DNA of 64,000 bases from Gammaproteobacteria bacterium. GTDB taxonomy: Bacteria; Pseudomonadota; Gammaproteobacteria; Steroidobacterales; GCA-2729495. The position numbers and the translations under genes were made by a program. Below the pieces are notes generated by a model. That model did no database searches. It was not told the DNA's origin and was given only the letters and a program-made list of their open reading frames with translations. Shown in pieces: positions 17,468 to 26,612 of the stretch; the stretch's first letter is position 1, and each line of letters begins with the position of its first letter. The DNA is taken from assembly GCA_021773815.1 (NCBI GenBank), contig JAJFJS010000067.1, positions 62,001 to 126,000 on the forward strand, read 5' to 3'.

Positions 17468-19975
17468 ATGTTTTTACAGAATTCCGCCCCGCAATACCGC
17501 GGCAATCTGGCCGCACCCGGCACGTTGCTGCTGATCCTCGTGACGCTGATGCTGCTCGCCGGGGAACGCATGTCCATGCTGGAAGCGGCGTTCTACGACT
17601 TCCTGCAGAAATATCATGTCGCGCATGCCAGCGAGCGCATCGTGCTCGTCGATACCGCGTCCGGTGATGGCGCGAGCAAATTCTGGGATATCGGACAATT
17701 CAAACCGGTCATCGATGCACTCAACGAGGCCGGCGCTGCGCTGATTGTGCCGCTCGACGAGCCGCCCGCCAATAGCCGCCTGCCGGATATCGAGCAACTC
17801 ACAGCACTGGCCGAACTGGAAAAACGCGCCCGCAAGGGCAGCGGTGGCGATGCACTGACCACTCAATTGCGCGATTTCCGACAGCAATATGAACAACGTG
17901 CCGCAATCGCGGACGCGGTCCAGGAAGCCGGGAATATCGTACTGCCCATCATCGCCCGGCCGACGCGTCAGGCCTTCGAGGAAGCAAAAGACGAATGCCG
18001 CCGTCACGCCGTGCAATCCGGCGACGGCGAGGCGGTCGAACCGCTTTGGCTGCACGAGGCCCGGGGCGTGCTGACATTGCCGGATATCCTGTGCAAGGGC
18101 GCCGCAAACGCCGGCTATATCGATTACTGGCCGGACGCCGACGGCATCGTGCGCCGCGATCACCTGCTCGTTAAATCGGGCCAGCGGGTGTTCCCGGCAC
18201 TGTCGCTGGCCGTGGCGCAGGCCGCCCGCAAGAACGCGAACGTGCATGTTGATGGCGCCTACAATCTGCGCATCGACGACAGCGACATCGACACCGGACC
18301 CGGGTTCTCCAGCCTGATCCGGTTTTATGCCGCCGATGACGAGCGGCCCGCATTTCGGTCGATCAGCGCCCGGGACGTGGTCGGCGCCGCCGATGCGAAG
18401 GCCCTGTTCGAAAACAGTATCGTGCTGCTCGGCGACCTGACCGGCGGTACCGGCGTCTTTCGGACACCGTTCGGCGAGGCCATGCCGATGCCGTTTCTCG
18501 TCGCCACCTCGCTATCGAATCTGTTGCAGATGGATTTCATCTCCCGCCCGTATTGGCTGGGCTCGGCCGAGCTCGCGATTCTGCTCGTGATCGGCATCGT
18601 CATCCTGCTTTCCGCACCGGCCCTGAGCGTCAATCGCGCAGCCGTCGTCATGCTGATACTCGCCGCGATTCTGCTGACCGTCGAGGCCTATGCGCTCGTG
18701 GCCTACGGCGTCTGGCTGCAATTGGTCACCGCGGCGCTGTTCTCCGTGCTTGGCATCGTGGCGATTCAGGCCCTGTCGGCGCTGCGTCCGCGCCACGCGG
18801 TCGCCGCATCGGGCGGCGCCGGACACGCGGCGCGAGCACCGGCTCCGCATGATGCCGAGGACGAACTGGACCTCGCTTTCTCGGTCCTCCGCCAGCAACC
18901 CGCGACCGACGAAACGAAGCAGCAGCTCTACGAGATTGCGATGAAACACGGCAAGCAGCGTGAATTCGCCAAAGCCGAACGCGTGCTGCTGTACCTGCAT
19001 TCGATCGATGCCGATTACCGCGACGTGCGGGAAAAGCTCAAGAAACTGTCAGGCGCGCGCAAAAACGCGCATGACGACGACTCGCAGGCTGACGCATCTA
19101 ATGCGCGTGCGGCGACGCGCAAGGTGGCCGAGGCGACCAACGGCGAACAGACCCTCGGTCGCTACATTATCGAAAAGACACTGGGCCGCGGGGCAATGGC
19201 AACCGTCTACCTCGGCCGCGACCCGAAGATCAACCGCAAGGTCGCCATCAAAACGATTGCGCTGGCCGAAGAATTCAGCGAAGACGATCTCGACGCGGCC
19301 AAGACGCAATTCATACGCGAAGCCGAATCCGCCGGCCGCCTGAATCATCCCAACATCATCACGATTTACGACACCGGCGAGGACAATGACGTCGCCTACC
19401 TGGCGATGGAATATTTCGGCGGCAAGGCGCTCAATCATTACACGCAGGCAGAGAACCTGTTGCCGCCCAAATGGGTGCTCGAACTGACGGCGCGCGCCGC
19501 CGAAGCGCTGCACTATGCGCATGGTCAGGGCGTCGTCCACCGCGACATCAAGCCGGCCAACCTGATGTATGATGCGGCCAGCGATGAACTGAAGATCACC
19601 GATTTCGGGATCGCGCGGCTGACGGATACGAGTCGTACCAAAACCGGCATCATTCTCGGCACGCCATCGTACATGTCGCCCGAACAGCTTTCCGCCAGCG
19701 CGGTGACGGGCAGTTCGGACCTGTATTCGCTCGGTATCACGATGTACCAGTTGCTGACCGGGACCACGCCGTTCCGCTCGGATTCCATTCCGAAGCTCAT
19801 GGACAAGATCATGAATGAACGCCACCGGCCGGTTTGCAGCATCCGGGACGATCTGCCGCCGGAAATTGACGAGGTACTCGACAAGATTTTGGCGAAGCAT
19901 CCCGAAGACCGCTACCAGAACGGTCGAGCCATGGCTTTGGCGTTACGCGACTGTTGTAGTACGTTAGGCGCCTGA
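17468..19975 (+). CDS. CHASE2-domain transmembrane serine/threonine protein kinase
   Basis: 835 residues. A first membrane segment (about 17-33) leads into an extracytoplasmic CHASE2 sensor (about 40-345), followed by three membrane segments (about 365-440). A cytoplasmic linker with a helical repeat-like part (about 465-530) precedes a Hanks-type kinase domain (about 560-830). Kinase motifs are intact: GRGAMATVYLG, the lysine in VAIKTI, HRDIKPANL (about 690), DFGIARL, SPEQL and a C-lobe arginine. The sensor ligand is unknown. The gene starts a plus-strand operon with a PP2C phosphatase and an FHA protein, the usual write/erase/read set, divergent from radA. Confidence 0.93.
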   Translation: MFLQNSAPQYRGNLAAPGTLLLILVTLMLLAGERMSMLEAAFYDFLQKYHVAHASERIVLVDTASGDGASKFWDIGQFKPVIDALNEAGAALIVPLDEPPANSRLPDIEQLTALAELEKRARKGSGGDALTTQLRDFRQQYEQRAAIADAVQEAGNIVLPIIARPTRQAFEEAKDECRRHAVQSGDGEAVEPLWLHEARGVLTLPDILCKGAANAGYIDYWPDADGIVRRDHLLVKSGQRVFPALSLAVAQAARKNANVHVDGAYNLRIDDSDIDTGPGFSSLIRFYAADDERPAFRSISARDVVGAADAKALFENSIVLLGDLTGGTGVFRTPFGEAMPMPFLVATSLSNLLQMDFISRPYWLGSAELAILLVIGIVILLSAPALSVNRAAVVMLILAAILLTVEAYALVAYGVWLQLVTAALFSVLGIVAIQALSALRPRHAVAASGGAGHAARAPAPHDAEDELDLAFSVLRQQPATDETKQQLYEIAMKHGKQREFAKAERVLLYLHSIDADYRDVREKLKKLSGARKNAHDDDSQADASNARAATRKVAEATNGEQTLGRYIIEKTLGRGAMATVYLGRDPKINRKVAIKTIALAEEFSEDDLDAAKTQFIREAESAGRLNHPNIITIYDTGEDNDVAYLAMEYFGGKALNHYTQAENLLPPKWVLELTARAAEALHYAHGQGVVHRDIKPANLMYDAASDELKITDFGIARLTDTSRTKTGIILGTPSYMSPEQLSASAVTGSSDLYSLGITMYQLLTGTTPFRSDSIPKLMDKIMNERHRPVCSIRDDLPPEIDEVLDKILAKHPEDRYQNGRAMALALRDCCSTLGA

Positions 19976-20010
19976 AGCCTTAATCCGGACTACTTCCAGA
20001 TCCTCTTTGT

Positions 20011-20835
20011 ATGAGCCTGTTGAACAAACTCGCCTGTGTCGAACTGACTGATGTCGGCCGAGTCCGCGACCATAACGAAGACGCGATCGGCACCGATTGC
20101 GGTACCGGCCTGCTCGTGCTGGCCGACGGCATGGGCGGCTATAACGCCGGTGAGGTCGCCAGCGGTATTGCCGTCAAGACCGTTCTGGAGCTCGTCACCG
20201 AGGCCTGTCTGCGCGAAGAACGCAATGCCGTGGAGCCCGAAACCGGCATGATGCGGCAAACGATCGTGCTGCGCGATGCGATCGCCCGGGCCAACAAGAT
20301 CATCCACCAGACCGCCAAGAGCCAGCCGCAATGCGAGGGTATGGGCACGACCTTCGTCGCCTGCCTGTTCTTCGACAACCGCGTGTCCATCGCCCATGTC
20401 GGCGATGCGCGGCTCTACCGACTGCGCAAGAACAAGTTCGAGCAGATCACACTGGACCACTCCCTGCTGCAGGAACTCGTCGACCGGGGCTTTTATTCAC
20501 AGGAAGAGGCCCAGCGGTCGACGAACCGCAATTACGTGACCCGGGCACTCGGCGTGGAGCCGATCGTCGACGTCGATGTCCAGGAGACTGACGCCCAGCC
20601 GGACGACGTATTCCTGCTGTGTTCGGACGGTTTGCCCGACATGGTCGAGGATGAAGATATTCACTTAACTATCAGCACTTTTAGTGCTAACCTTGAAACC
20701 GTTGGTAAGCAGTTGATCCAGCTCAGCAACGAGCAAGGCGGCAAGGACAATATTTCAGTCATTCTGGCCCATGTACTGGAGCCATTCCCGGCGAAAACCG
20801 GCGTTTTTTCAAAGATTAAACATCTCTTTCAATAG
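20011..20835 (+). CDS. PP2C-family (Stp1-like) serine/threonine protein phosphatase
   Basis: 274 residues, cytoplasmic metal-dependent phosphatase. PPM motifs are all visible: VGRVRDHNEDAIG (metal ligand), VLADGMGGYNAGEVAS, GTTFVAC, AHVGDARLYRLR, LCSDGLPDMV and the final GGKDNISVIL. It lies 35 bases behind the CHASE2 kinase and 12 bases before the FHA gene, and most likely reverses that kinase's phosphorylations. Confidence 0.94.
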   Translation: MSLLNKLACVELTDVGRVRDHNEDAIGTDCGTGLLVLADGMGGYNAGEVASGIAVKTVLELVTEACLREERNAVEPETGMMRQTIVLRDAIARANKIIHQTAKSQPQCEGMGTTFVACLFFDNRVSIAHVGDARLYRLRKNKFEQITLDHSLLQELVDRGFYSQEEAQRSTNRNYVTRALGVEPIVDVDVQETDAQPDDVFLLCSDGLPDMVEDEDIHLTISTFSANLETVGKQLIQLSNEQGGKDNISVILAHVLEPFPAKTGVFSKIKHLFQ

Positions 20836-20847
20836 ACGCGAAACACA

Positions 20848-21576
20848 ATGGCACGACTCATACTGAGCTTGAATGGCCAGACCATGGCCGAATACAACAT
20901 GAGCAAGGAGCGGTACACGATAGGCCGCCTCCCCGACAACGACGTCAGGATCGACAACCCGACGGTCAGCGGCCATCACTCGCTGATCATCAATATCCTG
21001 AACGACTCGTTTCTCGAAGATCTCAATAGCACCAACGGCACCTACGTCAACGGCAAGCTGATCAAGAAGCACGCCCTGCAAAACGGTGACGTTGTGACGG
21101 TCGGGCGACATCAGCTGCGCTATGTCGATTCGGTCAACGACGACGACGATGACGATGAGTTCGCCCGCACCATGGTCATCGACAGCTCCGATGTCGCGGC
21201 CCGCGCCGCCGCCAATGGCGGGGGCTCCGCAGCGGCCGCAGTGGTTGCGCGCGCCGAGCGCCTCGCGGAACAGACCATCGGCGCCGACACAAACGCCAAG
21301 CCGTTGCCGGTCGCCAAGATACAGGTCCTCAACGGCACCTTTGCCGGGCGCGAGGTCATCCTGAATAAGGCCGTCACGACGCTGGGCCGGCCCGGCGTTC
21401 AGGTTATCGCGATCACGCGGCGGTCGGAGGGTTACAGCATCGTCAAGGTCGAAAACGAGCCTGACCGTGAGCCGCCGAGCGTCAATGGCGAGGGGCTGGG
21501 TGCGCAGGCACGGCTGCTCGGCGACAACGACGTGATCCAGATCATCGGCATCAAGATGGGCTTCTTCGCCGACTGA
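20848..21576 (+). CDS. FHA-domain protein with two FHA-like modules
   Basis: 242 residues. The N-terminal FHA domain (about 3-95) has the phosphothreonine-binding pattern: YTIGRLPDNDVRIDNPTVSGHH, then LNSTNGTYVNGKLI. An acidic Asp-rich and Ala-rich linker (about 100-140) leads to a second, weaker FHA-like module (about 150-240; TTLGRPGVQVIAITRR, then GDNDVIQI) lacking an obvious SxxH. FHA proteins read threonine phosphorylation; this one is the likely partner or substrate of the kinase two genes upstream. The mention of a second module rests on my reading and is less certain. Confidence 0.9.
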   Translation: MARLILSLNGQTMAEYNMSKERYTIGRLPDNDVRIDNPTVSGHHSLIINILNDSFLEDLNSTNGTYVNGKLIKKHALQNGDVVTVGRHQLRYVDSVNDDDDDDEFARTMVIDSSDVAARAAANGGGSAAAAVVARAERLAEQTIGADTNAKPLPVAKIQVLNGTFAGREVILNKAVTTLGRPGVQVIAITRRSEGYSIVKVENEPDREPPSVNGEGLGAQARLLGDNDVIQIIGIKMGFFAD

Positions 21577-21601
21577 CCCTCGCCGCGTCCGGCACCGGCG
21601 G

Positions 21602-22711
21602 TCACTCGTGTCGGCGCACGACGCGCGGACCGACGCCTGTCAGCAATTCATACGGGATGGTTCCGGCCATCCGGGCCAGTTCTTCGACGGTCGGCTCCGC
21701 ACCCCACAGGGTCACGGCCGCGCCGACCCGCGCGCCGGGCACGTTCGTCACGTCGATACTGATCATGTCCATCGACACCCGCCCGACCACTGGCGCGGCA
21801 TCAGCGCCGATGCGGACCGAGGCCTGGCTTCCAAGCCGCCACGGGTAACCGTCCGCATAGCCGACGTTCACGACGCCGATGCGACTGTCCCGCTCGGCCC
21901 GCCACTCGCCGCCATAGCCGACGCAGGCGCCGGCCCGGATATCGTGAATCGCCAGCAGGCGCCCGGTCAGCAGCATGGCAGGCTCGAGGCCGCAGTCACG
22001 CGCAGTGCGGCCGATCAGCGGCGAGACGCCAAAAAGCATCAGGCCCGGGCGCACCCAGTTGCGCCCGCGATAGCGCAGCACCGGACCCGGCCGCAGGGCG
22101 TCCGGACAGCCGAGAATGCCGGCCGAGTTCGCGATACTGACATCGCCGTCCCAGTCGCCGATCGCCGCGCCGAACCGGCGCAGTTGCGCATCGGTCTCGC
22201 TGCTATCAGGGTCGTCGGCACAAGCGAGGTGCGTCATCAGGCACAGGTCCGGCGCCACCGCGCCGCTGTCCCGCAAACGTTCGATCATGGTCGTCGCGTG
22301 CTCCGGCGCAATGCCCAGGCGGCCCATGCCGCTGTCGATCTTCAGCCAGGCACGGACCGGTGCGCCGGCCGGGGCCGCCGCCAGCATGTCGACCTGGTCG
22401 GCATCATGGATAACGGGCTGCAACCGGTATTCGCGCACCTGAGCGAGGCTGTCGACATCGAACCGGTCACTGAGAATCACGAGATCCTTATCGATGCCGG
22501 CACGACGCAATTCGATCGCGGCCTCGAGACGGGCGACGCCAAATGCATCGGCGTCATCAAGCGCGCGCGCCGTCGCGAGGAGACCATGCCCGTACGCATC
22601 CGCCTTGATGACGGCCAGCACCGGACACCCGGGTGCGGCAACACGCACGCGCTGCAGGTTATGCCGCAATGCCGTCGACCGAATCTCGGCGACGGCCGTC
22701 AGCGCCATCAA
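21602..22711 (-). CDS. alr: Alanine racemase
   Basis: 369 residues, PLP enzyme converting L- to D-alanine for peptidoglycan. PLP lysine K36 in AVIKADAYGHG. The opposite-face tyrosine lies in VGYGGEW (about 265), and VSMDMISIDVT supports the beta domain. Start reads ATG-ATG at 22711/22708; the first overlaps the dnaB stop, so it is translationally coupled to dnaB. It is the last gene of the rnr-to-alr cluster and faces the FHA gene. Confidence 0.96.
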   Translation of the reverse strand: MMALTAVAEIRSTALRHNLQRVRVAAPGCPVLAVIKADAYGHGLLATARALDDADAFGVARLEAAIELRRAGIDKDLVILSDRFDVDSLAQVREYRLQPVIHDADQVDMLAAAPAGAPVRAWLKIDSGMGRLGIAPEHATTMIERLRDSGAVAPDLCLMTHLACADDPDSSETDAQLRRFGAAIGDWDGDVSIANSAGILGCPDALRPGPVLRYRGRNWVRPGLMLFGVSPLIGRTARDCGLEPAMLLTGRLLAIHDIRAGACVGYGGEWRAERDSRIGVVNVGYADGYPWRLGSQASVRIGADAAPVVGRVSMDMISIDVTNVPGARVGAAVTLWGAEPTVEELARMAGTIPYELLTGVGPRVVRRHE

Positions 22712-24117
22712 AACACCTCGATCTCGGGCACGTAGTTCTCGAACTTCGTGTACTGGCCGAGAAACGTCAACGGAAACTCACCGACCGGCCCGTTACGCTG
22801 TTTGGCGATATGTATATCCGCGATGCCCTTGCGGGGCGTGTCCTTGACGTAGATTTCCTCGCGGTAGATGAACACGATCACGTCGGCGTCCTGCTCGATC
22901 GCGCCCGACTCGCGCAAGTCCGACATTATCGGTTTCTTTTCGGTCCGCTGTTCGACGCTGCGATTGAGCTGCGACAGCGCGATGATCGGCACCTCGAGCT
23001 CCCGGGCCAGCGCCTTGAGGGAGCGCGAAATCTCCGAAATCTCCGTCGCGCGATTCTCATTGTTGCCGTGTACCTGCATCAGCTGCAGGTAATCGACGAT
23101 GATCAGCGACAAACCATGCTGGCGTTTCAGGCGCCGGGACCGCGCACGAATCTCGGTTGGCGTCAGCGCCGGCGTGTCGTCGATGAACATCGGCGCATCC
23201 TGCATCAGCTGAATCGCGCCGTTGATCCGCGGCCAGTCCTCGTCGTGCAAACGGCCGTTGCGCAGGTTGGCCTGGTTGACGCGCCCGAGCGACGAGATCA
23301 TGCGCAGCGCGAGTTGGCCAGTAGACATCTCCATGCTGAACACGGCGGTCGGCTGGTGGCGTTCCTGATTCAGCGCCGCGTTCTCGGCAATATTGAGCGC
23401 GAGCGAGGTCTTGCCCATCGACGGTCGACCCGCGATGATAATCAGGTCGCCCTTCTGCAGGCCGGCGGTCATCTCGTCGAATTCGTGGAAACCGGTCGAC
23501 AACCCGGTAACCGCTTCCTGGTTCTGGTAACGCTCGTCGATCTGGTCGATCGTCTCGCTGAGGACGTTGCGCAGCTGCACGAAACCCGAGCCGCGCCGCT
23601 GCCCCTTCTCCGCGATCTCGAAGACCTTGCGCTCGGCGTCGTCGACGAGTTCGGAAATCGGCCGGCCTTCGGTGTGATAGGCACTGGCCGCGATCTCGTT
23701 GCCGGCCTGGATCAGGCAGCGCAACAGGCCACGTTCGTGAACTATACGGGCATAATCGGCGACGTTCGCCGCACTTGGCGTATCCTGGACGAGACTGCCG
23801 AGATAACCGAGCCCACCCGCCCGAGTCAGTTCGCCGCGCCCGTCCAGGTACTCGGACAGAGTCACCGCGTCGCACGGTTCATTGCGCTCGGACAGCGTCC
23901 GGATCGCGGTGAATATCAAACGGTGGTCGGGCCGGTAAAAATCGCCTTCGGCGACGCGGTCGGCAACGCGGTCCCAGGCAGATTTGTCCAGCATCAGCCC
24001 GCCGAGCAGCGCCTGCTCGGCCTGCACGGAATTGGGCGGAACGTTCAGCCGATCCGTCTCGGTAAGATCCTGGTCCTGCCCAAGGATTTCGTCCTGCCCG
24101 GAGATCGCGCTTACCAT
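22708..24117 (-). CDS. dnaB: Replicative DNA helicase DnaB
   Basis: 469 residues. The N-terminal DnaB domain begins PPNSVQAEQALLGGLMLD. The RecA-like ATPase has Walker A GRPSMGKTSLALN (about 230), FSMEMSTGQLALR, a Walker B SLIIVDYLQLM, and LSQLNRSVEQR. No intein interrupts it. DnaB is the hexameric helicase of the replication fork. Gene order rplI-dnaB-alr is conserved in Gammaproteobacteria. Confidence 0.97.
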   Translation of the reverse strand: MVSAISGQDEILGQDQDLTETDRLNVPPNSVQAEQALLGGLMLDKSAWDRVADRVAEGDFYRPDHRLIFTAIRTLSERNEPCDAVTLSEYLDGRGELTRAGGLGYLGSLVQDTPSAANVADYARIVHERGLLRCLIQAGNEIAASAYHTEGRPISELVDDAERKVFEIAEKGQRRGSGFVQLRNVLSETIDQIDERYQNQEAVTGLSTGFHEFDEMTAGLQKGDLIIIAGRPSMGKTSLALNIAENAALNQERHQPTAVFSMEMSTGQLALRMISSLGRVNQANLRNGRLHDEDWPRINGAIQLMQDAPMFIDDTPALTPTEIRARSRRLKRQHGLSLIIVDYLQLMQVHGNNENRATEISEISRSLKALARELEVPIIALSQLNRSVEQRTEKKPIMSDLRESGAIEQDADVIVFIYREEIYVKDTPRKGIADIHIAKQRNGPVGEFPLTFLGQYTKFENYVPEIEVF

Positions 24118-24132
24118 CTGGATCGGGCGTCC

Positions 24133-24675
24133 TCAGTCCGCTTTGGTGGGGTCCTGTATCGGATCTTCGGCCGCTTGTGGCTCGGCCGCATCCGGATCAT
24201 CGACGGCATCAATCGACATCAGCGGCTCGCCGTCGGAAATGACCTCGACGCGAATCGTGACGTTGACGTCCGATTGCAGATGAATCTCGATCTCGTGCTC
24301 GCCGATCATGCGGATCGGTCCGTCCGGCAACCGCACCTCGCTGCGTTCGATCGGCACGCCGGCAGCGGCGCAGGCCTCGGCGATATCGACGGTACCGACA
24401 GAGCCAAACAACTTGCCCTCCGGACCGGCATTGGCCTGCAATTGCAGCGACAGACCCTGGATACGTGCGGCACGCGCCTGGGCGCCGGCCCGTTCCTCGT
24501 TCTGCTTGCGCTCGAGTTCGACGCGGCGTTCCTCGAAAATCGCTATGTTTTCGGGCGTCGCCAGCGTCGCCTTGCCCTTGGGCAACAAAAAATTACGCGC
24601 ATATCCCGACCGAACCTTGACCCGATCGCCAATGCCGCCGAGGTTTTCCACCTGTTCTAACAGAATGATATCCAT
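24133..24675 (-). CDS. rplI: 50S ribosomal protein L9, with long acidic C-terminal tail
   Basis: 180 residues against about 150 in most bacteria. N-terminal domain: MDIILLEQVENLGGIGDRVKV, then GYARNFLLPKGKA. A connecting helix and the C-terminal RNA-binding domain follow. The last 30 residues are an extra acidic, proline/alanine-rich tail (DAVDDPDAAEPQAAEDP). L9 restrains frameshifting and hopping. The gene lies between the DUF2232 membrane protein and dnaB. Confidence 0.96.
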   Translation of the reverse strand: MDIILLEQVENLGGIGDRVKVRSGYARNFLLPKGKATLATPENIAIFEERRVELERKQNEERAGAQARAARIQGLSLQLQANAGPEGKLFGSVGTVDIAEACAAAGVPIERSEVRLPDGPIRMIGEHEIEIHLQSDVNVTIRVEVISDGEPLMSIDAVDDPDAAEPQAAEDPIQDPTKAD

Positions 24676-24785
24676 TGCTGCCGTTCTCCATAGACCGACT
24701 GATAATTAAACCATACTCCGGGTCGCGAAAGGTGACGCGCACCCGTTGCTAAACTCCGAACCGGGCCCTGCACCGTCCTGGGGCC

Positions 24786-25661
24786 CTACCTCGCGCTGGC
24801 CCGGCGCAGGCCGTACCAGTTGTCGACAAACCCGACCGCGGCAAACAGCATCAGCGCCATCAACAGCAGCCCCGTACCGAGAAATATCGGTACATACAGC
24901 GGGATCAGCCCCCACCACGGCCACCGCCGCACGACAACGTGCCAGTGCAGGACCGCCAGGCCCTGAAACACGAAGCCGACGCCCGCCACGAGCAGCACAT
25001 TGCCGGCCAGCGGTTGCAGCCCGACCAGCGCCGCCAAGCCGGCGACCGCGGCGATACCGCCGATCACGACCCCGAGTCGCAGGCCGATAAACAGATCCCG
25101 GAACGAGGCGCCCCGGCAGCCGCCCGCCCACCAGCAACCGAGCATCAGCGCGACGATCGCGCTGGCGATCGTGCTGGCCGCAAATAACCCGCTCATCATC
25201 GGGGCAAGTCCGATGACGGCCTCGGCGTCATTCAATTCGACGCCGAACTGCCGCATCTGCTCGGCGATCGTCGCCAGTATCGGCCCCCAGAATCCCGCCG
25301 GGTCGGCGACGATGGCGGCAAAACCGACCAACCCGACACACCCCAGCAGGATGACAATCTGGATCGGCAACGTCAGCGATCCGAAGGTCGCCGCCAACCC
25401 GCCCATCAGCAGCGCGACACCCCAGGTCGACACCGTGCTGAACAACACCTGCGCCAGGCCTTCGCCGGCCATGCCGGTCAGCGCGAGCACGGCGACCAGT
25501 GCGATCACGCAGTCGATCAGGCCTTCCCGCCAGCCCTTGGCGATGGCCACACACACCACGATACCGGCGCTGACGACGCCGAACAGCGGCAGCAGCGCGG
25601 CAACGAGTGCAACACGCGCGACGCGTCGCTCGATCAGCCAGGACCCGAAAGCCGAACGCAT
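24786..25661 (-). CDS. DUF2232-type multi-pass membrane protein
   Basis: 291 residues with about eight hydrophobic segments and very little polar sequence. Position between rpsR and rplI is typical for DUF2232 membrane proteins of Gammaproteobacteria, and the profile (WREGLIDCVIALVAV, late FVFQGLAVLHWHVVVRRWPWWG) agrees. Function unknown; these proteins are sometimes compared with energy-coupling or membrane-biogenesis components, but nothing here proves that. It starts 41 bases after rpsR. Confidence 0.8.
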   Translation of the reverse strand: MRSAFGSWLIERRVARVALVAALLPLFGVVSAGIVVCVAIAKGWREGLIDCVIALVAVLALTGMAGEGLAQVLFSTVSTWGVALLMGGLAATFGSLTLPIQIVILLGCVGLVGFAAIVADPAGFWGPILATIAEQMRQFGVELNDAEAVIGLAPMMSGLFAASTIASAIVALMLGCWWAGGCRGASFRDLFIGLRLGVVIGGIAAVAGLAALVGLQPLAGNVLLVAGVGFVFQGLAVLHWHVVVRRWPWWGLIPLYVPIFLGTGLLLMALMLFAAVGFVDNWYGLRRASAR

Positions 25662-25702
25662 GGCGTCAGCGCCCCGCGACGGCCGATCGACACAACGACC
25701 GG

Positions 25703-25927
25703 TTAGTGCTTATCGGTATACGGCAGCAAGGCAAGAAAACGCGCCCGCTTGACCGCCGTGGCCAACTGCCGCTGATAATGCGTTTTGGTTCCCGTGATAC
25801 GACTCGGCACGATTTTGCCGGTCTCGGTCACATAGTTGCGCAGCGTCTCGAGATCCTTGTAGTCGATCTCGGTGACGCCGTCCGCGGTGAAGCGGCAAAA
25901 CTTGCGCCGCCTGAAATATCTGCTCAT
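25703..25927 (-). CDS. rpsR: 30S ribosomal protein S18
   Basis: 74 residues: [21 protein letters not shown], then [42 protein letters not shown], the complete S18 signature. Binds next to S6 on the 30S platform. 14 bases downstream of rpsF. Confidence 0.97.
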   Translation of the reverse strand: MSRYFRRRKFCRFTADGVTEIDYKDLETLRNYVTETGKIVPSRITGTKTHYQRQLATAVKRARFLALLPYTDKH

Positions 25928-25941
25928 GGCGTAGTTCCCCG

Positions 25942-26478
25942 TTAGCTGTCCGTGCCGGTTTTGGCGTCTGCCGCATCATCCGCTGCGTCGTCTGCCGCAT
26001 CCGGTACGTCGGCTGCCGCCGCATCGTCGTCCGACGCGGCCGCGTCGGTCGCGGGCGCCGCGGCATCGCTAGCCGCGGTCTCATCATCGTCGGAAGAATC
26101 CTTATCGTCAGACGAATCTTCCGCATCAGGCCTGACATCAGGCTCTTCGGATTTCTGCTCGTCGGACTTGGCCAGCGGCGACGCCTCGGTGACCGCCGCA
26201 TCGCGCTTGATGACGAGGTGGCGCAGCACAGCGTCGCTGAATTTGAATGCGCCGAGAATTTCTTCCAGCGCCGCCTGTGAACATTCGATGTTCATCATGA
26301 CGTAATGCGCCTTGTGCAGCTTGGCGATGGAATGCGCGAGTTGCCGACGGCCCCAGTCTTCGAGGCGATGGACGTGGCCACCGCCGGACTCGACCATGCC
26401 CGTGTAACGCTCGAGCATCGCGGGCACTTGTTCACTCTGATCCGGATGGACCAGGAATACGATTTCGTAATGTCGCAT
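25942..26478 (-). CDS. rpsF: 30S ribosomal protein S6 with long Asp/Ala-rich acidic tail
   Basis: 178 residues; ordinary S6 proteins are about 100-135. The S6 core is at the N terminus ([19 protein letters not shown], then [12 protein letters not shown] and DAVLRHLVI). From about residue 105 on, the chain is low-complexity and strongly acidic ([19 protein letters not shown] then repeated DAA/DDD). Enterobacterial S6 receives a post-translational polyglutamate tail from RimK; here a long acidic tail is encoded. The family start is MRHYEIVF at 26478; the frame extends ten codons upstream. First gene of rpsF-rpsR-DUF2232-rplI. Confidence 0.95.
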   Translation of the reverse strand: MRHYEIVFLVHPDQSEQVPAMLERYTGMVESGGGHVHRLEDWGRRQLAHSIAKLHKAHYVMMNIECSQAALEEILGAFKFSDAVLRHLVIKRDAAVTEASPLAKSDEQKSEEPDVRPDAEDSSDDKDSSDDDETAASDAAAPATDAAASDDDAAAADVPDAADDAADDAADAKTGTDS

Positions 26479-26499
26479 GGTTGCTCCCTGCGGATGAAA

Positions 26500-26522
26500 G
26501 CCGCCCACTCCGGTGGTGCGGC
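26500..26522 (-). promoter_or_regulatory. Candidate S6:S18 autoregulatory leader hairpin of rpsF
   Basis: Read on the minus strand, GCCGC pairs with GCGGC around an inner CCAC/GTGG stem with a CGGA loop, ending 21 bases before the rpsF start. The loop region contains CCG. Many bacteria have an rpsF leader with a CCG-containing structure bound by S6:S18. Identity is inferred from position and the CCG only. Confidence 0.35.
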
Positions 26523-26612
26523 AAGGAGGCCCGCTTGCGCGGGACCGCGAATCCTACAGGACGGGCCGGATACCCGCAAGACGCAGCGCCGGCAGGCCGC
26601 CGGCGACCGGGC

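Noticed and set aside
22633-24660. 675-codon plus-strand open frame across alr, dnaB and rplI
   Set aside because: It runs opposite three certain genes and has an Arg/His-rich shadow composition typical of GC-rich antisense frames.
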